Assembly (NCBI GenBank): GCA_028565635.1
Contig: JAOXYB010059169.1
Location: forward strand, 1 to 10,854
Direction: 5' to 3'
Source of the DNA: Phoronis ovalis
Taxonomy: Eukaryota; Phoronida; Phoronidae
Length of the DNA: 10,854 nt
This document shows positions 6,901 to 10,854 of this stretch, in pieces. The notes under the pieces are model-generated. The model searched no databases. It was not told the origin of the DNA and was given only the letters and a program-made list of their open reading frames with translations. Position 1 is the first letter of the stretch. Each line of letters opens with the position of its first letter. The position numbers and the translations under genes are program-made.

Positions 6901-9898
6901 TAATATATGACATCAATTTTTATTTTCTAAGTTCTAAAACAATTGCTCAAGCATATAGCTGTCAAGTGTTCCATTTAAATGACTCCTATTCTTTTAGACC
7001 ATTGCTTTGAAATGAATATTTATATTAAAAAGATATCCAATCTTCTGGTCAGAAATTCTGTCAGCTTAAAAGCTCTGCTACGACTTTTCAAATTTCACTA
7101 TATTTTAATTTACAACAGGACAGAATGAACTTTGATGACAGTATTTAAATTCTTTCAGCTCATACTTCTATTTGTGTACAGATGTTTAAGACACCTGCAG
7201 TAAGGAGGGCTTTAATTATTGGATGTAGTCTGCAAATGTTTCAGCAGTTAGCAGGAATAAACACAATCATGTAAGTTGATCTACTAGTCTAATAACCAAA
7301 ATTTTTCATGTTAAAAATTGGGAAAAAATAGAAAATGCCATGACCTGTACGTGTGGTATTTTCTGATTTATTTGGTGATATGTTTAGAATTTATTTGCAT
7401 CTTTCATGAACCTGGATCCCAGATTGTCAGTTGAACTTTTTGATTTATACTGATGTTGATTTATGTTTAAAATCATCTTGAAGCTAAATTTTATAAATTT
7501 GCTGCATACCTTCATTTTGTAGACAAAGCTAATTTGTTTTAATTGTGTTCATTGCAGGTACTATAGTCCAATTATTATAAAAATGGCAGGTGTACGGAGT
7601 GAGATTATTGCCATTTGGCTGTCATCATTAATTTCCTTCACCAATTTCCTTTTCACTTTTGTTGGATTGTATCTTGTTGAGAAAATAGGAAGACGAGCTT
7701 TAACACTGAGTAGTTTAATAGGTAAATATAATTAGTCGATTAACTTTCAAGCAGAATATTTGTGGCAGCCATATTTGTTATATTAACAGTTAGTTGTAAC
7801 GGACTATTGGAATGACACTGATGTAGGCATTTATCACAACCTCAAATGCTCCAAGCATGCACAGTTTTTGAATAAACAATAATGCAGTTCTCTGCCTGTT
7901 CTCCAGTGATTCCTTTCACAAAAGCAGAATGTTGCAAATGTTTAGGTTCATGGCCAGTGGCTCCACCAACTGCATGCAAATACTTAGTCTTCTACAGTTT
8001 TTAAAACTTTTTTATAAAACTTGCAGTAGAAAGTTAAAGTTAATACCGTAGGTTTAATTATAGTAACTGGTGTCCATAATGATTGGCTTGACTGATTAAA
8101 TAGCAAACTTAGTTAATTTATGAAACAACTATCCTATTTCCTTTAAAAAGTATTTCCGTTGGTTCCATGATCCAGATAATCTTGCATTTTTTAGAGAAAC
8201 ATTAGTTCTGAGACCTATAGTGTATTGAAGTGACTGGAGAAAACTACAGCTACTCTTATTGAATCCAAGTTTGTTATAGGAAAAAATACATACCCGAGGA
8301 TATACATAATTATTTTTGCAATATTTCCTTTAATGTTTGTTTTCCAGGTGCTATTATGAGCCTAGTGTGGCTTGCTGTAGGATTTCAACTTGGTGCACTG
8401 AACTCTCCAGATATTTCGTACTGGGAGAGCTCAACAAATGTGTCTTCATCCTCTTCATGTGGCCAGTATCAGTATGTATTATCCAAAATTATATTTAAAC
8501 AAATTCATTCCAAAACAATAAGTCGCAAAGTAGAAGACATTTATACTTGAAATTAATCTCAATGAAACTTGGTACGTTTTTTTCTTATATTCACCTTGTT
8601 AAAATAGTTGTGAGAATTTTTACTAAGATCCATTTTTGGTGTACTGAGGATATTGAATAAAAATGTTTCTTCACTTCTTTTAGAACATGTCATCACTGCG
8701 TAAGAGACTTAGGTTGTGGATTTTGTTATGCAGATAGAATTCATCCTCAAAATGGATCATGTGTTTCCACAATATATGATGACCCATTCCAATCACTACA
8801 CGGAAGATGCAATGGCAGTATAAGTGATGATAGTGATATCACATGGGCATATGATTATTGTCCAACCAGATATTACTGGATGCCAATGGTGGGATTGGTC
8901 TTTTATGTCATTATGTTTGCTCCAGGTAAGTTAACTGGAGATTTGTGATGACTTTGAAACACCTGGAGTTTCAATCTGAACAGTTTATTGAGAGATAACT
9001 GACAATGTGTCTTTACTACCGTAGACAGTTTTTGAATTGCTGTTGATATAAAAAAGTACATGTATATGTCCAGCTCCAAATGTTATTTGATTTTGTAGAA
9101 AGTAACAAGATATTTTGTCATGTTTGTACATCTGCTAAAGAAGATAACATAACAATATCTCAAATGTATTGCTTCTTTAAAGTGGTGTCAATTTTGTTCC
9201 AACAACCAAAGTAAAATTTTACAAATAAAAGATTCTTATTTGGTGTTAATCCAGCTATAAAGTTAAAAATTGTAAAGAAACTGATTTTAAAATAAAACTT
9301 GAATAATCATGGATTTTATCTGGTTTTAGGTATGGGTCCAATGCCTTGGCTAATTAACTCTGAGATTTATCCATTATGGGCTAGAAGCACAGGAAACTCT
9401 ATGTCAACTTTCACCAACTGGATCTTCAACTTACTTGTGTCAATTACCTTTCTCAGTTTAACAGAAGGATTAACTCAGTTTGGTAAATAAAAAAATAACA
9501 TATTAATATTTTTCAGAATTTCAAATTAATTTGTAAACCTTTTAGCAGCTTTTAACAATTAAAATACGAGATACAAAGTTTTAAATTATTAAAAAATTGG
9601 TTTTAAAAATGTGAACTTTCAAATATTTTAAAAATGCTACTTAAAGGAGATTAAAGTGCAACTGATATTTCTTTTTTTAGGTACATTTTGGTTGTATTCC
9701 AGCTTCACTCTTACTGGATTTGTACTTTTACTGTTGTTTTTGCCAGAAACAAAAGGCAAAAGTCTTGAAGAAGTGGAAGGAGTATTTGCAAGGCCTTTCT
9801 GTGGTGGAGGTGTTCCAGTTAAATATAGTGCTAAGACTGTACAGTATGTTCATATACGTGGCTTAAACAGAGGTGGATCAGTAGAATCGGAGGATTAG
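3768..9898 (+). CDS. SLC2A13: Proton myo-inositol cotransporter, SLC2A13/HMIT-like (3' part of a split gene, nine exons)
   Basis: The spliced exons encode 459 residues plus a split first codon and a TAG stop. The product is a sugar-porter-family MFS transporter expected to carry myo-inositol with H+ across the plasma membrane. Seen in sequence: the TM4 end and RGRLVT loop (residues 19-24), TM5 (about 25-48), TM6 (about 53-72), PESPRWL (73-79), TM7 with QQLAGIN (151-157), VEKIGRR (200-206), TM9 (about 210-232), a long extracellular loop with eight cysteines (252-315), TM10 (about 319-337), GPMPW (339-343), TM11, TM12 and PETKGK (409-414). Gln151, Gln152, Asn157, Trp343 and Asn370 align with sugar-contacting residues known in XylE/GLUT proteins. 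Family knowledge: the cysteine-rich TM9-TM10 loop separates HMIT from ordinary glucose GLUTs. Vertebrate HMIT is about 630-650 residues, so roughly 150-190 residues (N-terminus, TM1-TM3) lie upstream of the window. Substrate is inferred from similarity. An orthologue or close paralogue cannot be told apart here. Confidence 0.93.
3925..3930 (+). promoter_or_regulatory. Non-canonical GC splice donor, intron A-B
   Basis: The junction reads GGAG|GCAAGT, a full match to the GC-AG donor consensus (AG|GCAAGT), which compensates for the weak GC by strong U1 pairing elsewhere. Intron 3925-5145 is 1,221 bp, phase 2, and ends TTACAG. Frame continuity and protein conservation (Gly-Trp-Arg|Tyr-Met-Leu-Gly) support this cut. 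Read-through of the intron gives a stop (TAA, 3932-3934) at once. Confidence 0.85.
4026..4380. repeat. Long near-palindromic (foldback, MITE-like) element
   Basis: The left end CCTAAATAAGAGGTCGCC is matched by the reverse complement of the right end (CCTAAAGCAGAGGTTGGC). The match continues inward through GCACTG..GATGAAGTC, CTTTTTAT..ATATGTATTTAC and CACTTGGTGGAGCCAC (4130-4145, mate 4254-4269) towards a centre near 4200. The two arms are about 170 bp each with only a very short loop. No open frame or transposase is present, so it resembles a non-autonomous foldback element. The core and the outer AGTATTAATAGACT motif are shared with the elements near 5773-5968 and 7800-7990. No clear target-site duplication was found. 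Confidence 0.75.
5146..5260 (+). CDS. SLC2A13: Exon B: TM6 and PESPRWL motif
   Basis: The exon is 115 bp: one base completing Arg52, then 38 codons (residues 53-90). It encodes [14 protein letters not shown], a TM6 helix, then FLPESPRWL, the sugar-porter signature at the start of the central cytoplasmic loop. The acceptor is TTACAG at 5140-5145. The donor is again GC: AAAGAG|GCAAGT. Joined to exon C it reads [12 protein letters not shown] in phase 0, collinear with the conserved HMIT loop (K-A-x-x-hydrophobic-L). An open frame starting at 5054 extends this exon upstream into intron; it is not supported. Confidence 0.93.
5261..5266 (+). promoter_or_regulatory. Non-canonical GC splice donor, intron B-C
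   Basis: The junction reads AGAG|GCAAGT, containing the same AG|GCAAGT octamer as the previous intron. The intron is 751 bp (5261-6011), phase 0, and ends ATTATAG. Using the GT at 5265 would insert four bases and break the frame. Read-through would add 11 residues and then a TAA stop (5294-5296). Confidence 0.85.
5773..5968. repeat. Palindromic MITE-like element, second copy
   Basis: The inverted ends are ATTTGCATGCATTTGGTGG + AGTCACC (5782-5807) and AGTGGCTCCGCC + AAGTGTGTGCAAAT (5929-5954). On the minus strand the right end continues outward as AGTACTAATAGACT, matching AGTATTAATAGACT of the 4026-4380 element. Interior bases around 5842-5882 (ACAATGATGCAGTT, GTGATTCCATTCACA) match the third copy near 7876-7921. 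The element is non-coding and its outer boundaries are approximate. Confidence 0.65.
6012..6108 (+). CDS. SLC2A13: Exon C: central cytoplasmic loop
   Basis: The exon is 97 bp: 32 codons (residues 91-122) and the first base of Ser123. It encodes [20 protein letters not shown] and a charged helix, the intracellular helical segment between TM6 and TM7. Acceptor ATTATAG (6005-6011) and donor T|GTGAGT (6109) are both strong. Only the 7159 acceptor keeps the frame open; the AG at 7180-7181 gives a stop after two codons. Confidence 0.92.
6109..7158 (+). other. Intron C-D (GT-AG, phase 1)
   Basis: This 1,050-bp intron begins GTGAGT and ends CTTTCAG. It contains a repeat at about 6240-6500 related to the one at 2036-2368. 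No coding segment was recognised in it. Confidence 0.85.
6240..6500. repeat. Repeat related to the 2036-2368 element, ending in CCCCCCG
   Basis: The segment carries several spaced GGGACCCA-type units (6300-6306 region, 6337-6344, and variant ATTCCCATTT near 6371-6380). It ends ATACCCCCCG at 6491-6500, like the CATCCCCCG end of the first element. The stretch GGGTC..TTTTTTGGTGATTTCTTGTTGAAAAA (about 6420-6450) aligns with the first element's GGGAC..TTTTGGTACTTCCTGCTTGAAAA. The left end is not clear, and no target-site duplication was found. Confidence 0.5.
7159..7270 (+). CDS. SLC2A13: Exon D: TM7 with the QQLAGIN sugar-binding motif
   Basis: The exon is 112 bp: CT completing Ser123, 36 codons (residues 124-159), then AT of Met160. 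It encodes the end of the cytoplasmic loop ([10 protein letters not shown]) and TM7, [18 protein letters not shown]. Gln151, Gln152 and Asn157 correspond to Gln288, Gln289 and Asn294 of XylE, residues known to contact sugar. Acceptor CTTTCAG (7152-7158) and donor AT|GTAAGT (7271) are canonical. Confidence 0.94.
7271..7557 (+). other. Intron D-E (GT-AG, phase 2)
   Basis: This 287-bp intron has donor GTAAGT and acceptor CATTGCAG. Nothing else was recognised in it. Confidence 0.9.
7558..7721 (+). CDS. SLC2A13: Exon E: rest of TM7, TM8 and start of TM9
   Basis: The exon is 164 bp: G completing Met160, 54 codons (residues 161-214), then G of Gly215. It encodes YYSP (end of TM7), the TM8 helix ([20 protein letters not shown]) and [11 protein letters not shown], the conserved cytoplasmic TM8-TM9 motif whose basic and acidic residues hold the inward gate in sugar porters. 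Acceptor ATTGCAG (7551-7557) and donor G|GTAAAT (7722) are canonical. Confidence 0.94.
7722..8347 (+). other. Intron E-F (GT-AG, phase 1)
   Basis: This 626-bp intron contains the third palindromic-family repeat (about 7800-7990). The acceptor is TTTCCAG (8341-8347). No other feature was seen. Confidence 0.88.
7800..7990. repeat. Palindromic MITE-like element, third and most decayed copy
   Basis: The right end AGTGGCTCCACCAACTGCAT + GCAAATACTTAGTCT (7956-7990) matches the right ends of the copies at 4026-4380 and 5773-5968. The interior (ACAATAATGCAGTT and GTGATTCCTTTCACA, 7877-7921) matches the 5773-5968 copy in the same orientation. The left inverted end is poorly preserved, so the start is approximate. 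Confidence 0.55.
8348..8471 (+). CDS. SLC2A13: Exon F: TM9 and first part of the extracellular loop
   Basis: The exon is 124 bp: GT completing Gly215, 40 codons (216-255), then CA of Gln256. It encodes a TM9 helix ([18 protein letters not shown]) and a serine-rich stretch with an N-glycosylation sequon (Asn245-Val-Ser) and the first loop cysteine (Cys252). Acceptor TTTCCAG (8341-8347) and donor CA|GTATGT (8472) are canonical. Reading on past the donor keeps an open frame to 8550, but this tail has no family match. Confidence 0.92.
8472..8683 (+). other. Intron F-G (GT-AG, phase 2)
   Basis: This 212-bp intron has donor GTATGT and acceptor CTTTTAG. Nothing else was recognised in it. Confidence 0.9.
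8684..8925 (+). CDS. SLC2A13: Exon G: cysteine-rich PSI-like loop and TM10
   Basis: The exon is 242 bp: A completing Gln256, 80 codons (257-336), then G of Gly337. It supplies seven cysteines (258, 261, 267, 270, 282, 298, 315) that with Cys252 of exon F form a C-x5-C-x2-C-x5-C-x2-C core like a PSI (plexin-semaphorin-integrin) module. This is known in the TM9-TM10 loop of HMIT and related plant inositol transporters. Two N-glycosylation sequons, Asn279-Gly-Ser and Asn299-Gly-Ser, are present. TM10 follows ([17 protein letters not shown]). Acceptor CTTTTAG (8677-8683) and donor AG|GTAAGT (8926) are canonical. Confidence 0.94.
8926..9329 (+). other. Intron G-H (GT-AG, phase 1)
   Basis: This 404-bp AT-rich intron has donor GTAAGT and acceptor GGTTTTAG. 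I see nothing else in it. The open frame beginning at 9299 is intron sequence running into exon H. Confidence 0.9.
9330..9482 (+). CDS. SLC2A13: Exon H: GPMPW motif and TM11
   Basis: The exon is 153 bp: GT completing Gly337, 50 codons (338-387), then G of Gly388. It encodes [20 protein letters not shown], the most conserved block of the HMIT family, and TM11 ([14 protein letters not shown]). Trp343 and Asn370 correspond to Trp392 and Asn415 of XylE, which contact sugar. Acceptor TTTTAG (9324-9329) and donor G|GTAAAT (9483) are canonical. Confidence 0.95.
9483..9680 (+). other. Intron H-I (GT-AG, phase 1)
   Basis: This 198-bp intron has donor GTAAAT and a strong poly-T tract before the acceptor TTTTTTTAG at 9672-9680. 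Nothing else was recognised in it. Confidence 0.9.
9681..9898 (+). CDS. SLC2A13: Exon I: TM12, PETKGK motif, C-terminal tail and stop
   Basis: The exon has 218 coding bases: GT completing Gly388, 71 codons (389-459) and TAG at 9896-9898. TM12 ([18 protein letters not shown]) is followed by [16 protein letters not shown], the C-terminal sugar-porter signature. A roughly 36-residue cytoplasmic tail follows, with a [10 protein letters not shown] stretch resembling the YIRVKG-type segment of vertebrate HMIT, and an acidic end (SVESED). The open frame start at 9656 lies in the intron and is not used. Confidence 0.94.
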
Positions 9899-10400
9899 AG
9901 TACATTGTAAATTATTTCCACTAAATGTCCATATCTGAAGACATAAAATGTATTAAAATACATTCAAATATACTTAATGTCAGTGTAACATTTTAAAAGT
10001 GCTGAAAATGTAATCCTGTGTTATTTTTATATGGCTTACTTATATGCAGCTGCAATTTTTTTGCATAATATTTGTGATCTGCTGGTATGCCAAAATTTAA
10101 TGCAGTTGCATCTATTAAACAAGGTTTTTCTTTATTCTTGCCTAATGAACATTTGTTATTGCAGTACAACAGCACATATTTTTGTTGACATCCCACAAAA
10201 TTGCAGATTGGAACTATATATTTCATTCAATTTATCTCTAGTGCGATAAACTTAAGTATTTCAGTATAATCCTCTTTCAATTTTCTAAGCATTGTGAAAA
10301 AAACTTTAATCCAAAAAGTCAACCTGCTTGTGTACAAATTGCACAATGTTGACAGTTACAGAATAGACCAACTGTATTTCGTGCACGTTGGGGTTTGGCA

Positions 10401-10406
10401 AATAAA
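10401..10406 (+). terminator. Candidate proximal poly(A) signal AATAAA
   Basis: A canonical hexamer lies about 500 bp past the stop codon. A T/GT-rich stretch (10448-10475, TTTTTTGTGTATGTTGTGTA followed by CGTTATGT) lies where a downstream element would be expected if cleavage occurs around 10420-10435. The combination makes this the best-formed site. Confidence 0.5.
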
Positions 10407-10645
10407 TTTGTCTGCAGTCTATGCTATACATTGACAGTTTACTAGTCTTTTTTGTGTATGTTGTGTACGTTATGTCTTTCATGGAGTGAAGTAAAGTATA
10501 CATTTATTTTACATTTTGTTACAAATTTCTTTATGGAAGGTTATAATAATAATTATGTAATTATTTGTATTATGGAAATTATTTTTGAACTTATGCATAA
10601 AAAGTAGTTCTGATTATTTTATTATAGTATTGTATTTTTGTGACG

Positions 10646-10651
10646 AATAAA
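10646..10651 (+). terminator. Candidate distal poly(A) signal AATAAA
   Basis: A second canonical hexamer lies about 750 bp past the stop, in a strongly AT-rich context, with a T-rich run (TTTTTATTGTT) near 10686. Its downstream element is weaker than that of the 10401 site. The two could give alternative 3' UTR lengths. Confidence 0.4.
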
Positions 10652-10854
10652 TTATTCAAATGTATTTTAAATAATTTATGATTACTTTTTATTGTTAAAT
10701 CTCACAGATTTCTTGAATCTACACCAGCTAAAACCTGCAGCATTTGTAAAGCACTTTATAAGCACAATATACTGATATTTAAAACAAGACATTTGTCATG
10801 TCTAATGCCCATCCAATGTGTAGGATATTTTTTTAACATTATTGTTTTTTTACA

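Larger units (their letters stand above)
9899..10670 (+). other. Probable 3' UTR
   Basis: AT-rich non-coding sequence follows the TAG stop, with no further exon of the transporter. Short open frames on either strand here (9993-10226 minus, 10031-10249 plus, 10306-10503 minus) overlap one another and match no family I recognise. The 3' end depends on which poly(A) signal is used, so the limit given is for the distal one. From 10671 to the window end I see nothing. Confidence 0.65.

Noticed and set aside
8473-8550. Open extension of exon F past the donor
   Set aside because: The donor CA|GTATGT gives a clean join to the cysteine-rich exon G. The extension encodes unrelated sequence and then a stop.
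5054-9898. Idea that the broken frames represent a pseudogene
   Set aside because: All nine exons join in frame with consensus splice sites, and key residues are intact with no internal stops, so the gene appears functional.
9993-10503. Overlapping small open frames on both strands in the 3' UTR
   Set aside because: They overlap in opposite strands and lack family resemblance and plausible gene structure. Their position fits a long 3' UTR.

Overview
The window is eukaryotic nuclear DNA. It is AT-rich and carries one split gene on the + strand, spread over nine coding exons with GT-AG or GC-AG introns, plus a 3' UTR. No prokaryotic gene layout, rRNA, tRNA or CRISPR array was seen. The spliced product is the C-terminal ~459 residues of a proton/myo-inositol cotransporter of the SLC2A13 (HMIT/GLUT13) type, a 12-helix sugar-porter-family MFS transporter. 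Small introns (about 200-1,200 bp), AT-richness and short palindromic and CCCGGGG-ended repeats suggest an invertebrate animal, perhaps a mollusc or other lophotrochozoan. That placement is inference and could not be tested here.

Layout: 1-3767 is intron, with no exon that I could recognise. It carries a 333-bp repeat (2036-2368) flanked by a 12-bp direct repeat, and a decayed relative near 3060-3260. Coding exons follow at 3768-3924, 5146-5260, 6012-6108, 7159-7270, 7558-7721, 8348-8471, 8684-8925, 9330-9482 and 9681-9898 (stop TAG 9896-9898). The exons encoding the N-terminus and TM1-TM3 must lie upstream of the window. The 3' UTR starts at 9899. Its likeliest poly(A) signals are at 10401 and 10646.

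The reading frame joins cleanly across all eight internal introns. Residue numbers in this annotation count from the first complete codon in the window (Phe1, 3770-3772) to Asp459. The encoded segment runs from TM4 to the C-terminal tail. It includes the PESPRWL, QQLAGIN, EKIGRR, GPMPW and PETKGK signatures and a cysteine-rich PSI-like extracellular loop between TM9 and TM10, which is typical of HMIT proteins.

The most notable point is that two consecutive introns (after exons at 3924 and 5260) only keep frame if spliced at GC donors, both within the same octamer AG|GCAAGT. The other six internal donors are GT. A family of palindromic, MITE-like elements with a shared GGTGGAGCCAC core is found in three introns of the gene (4026-4380, about 5773-5968, about 7800-7990). 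Two of these copies lie in the two GC-AG introns. I found no evidence of a new gene system in this window.
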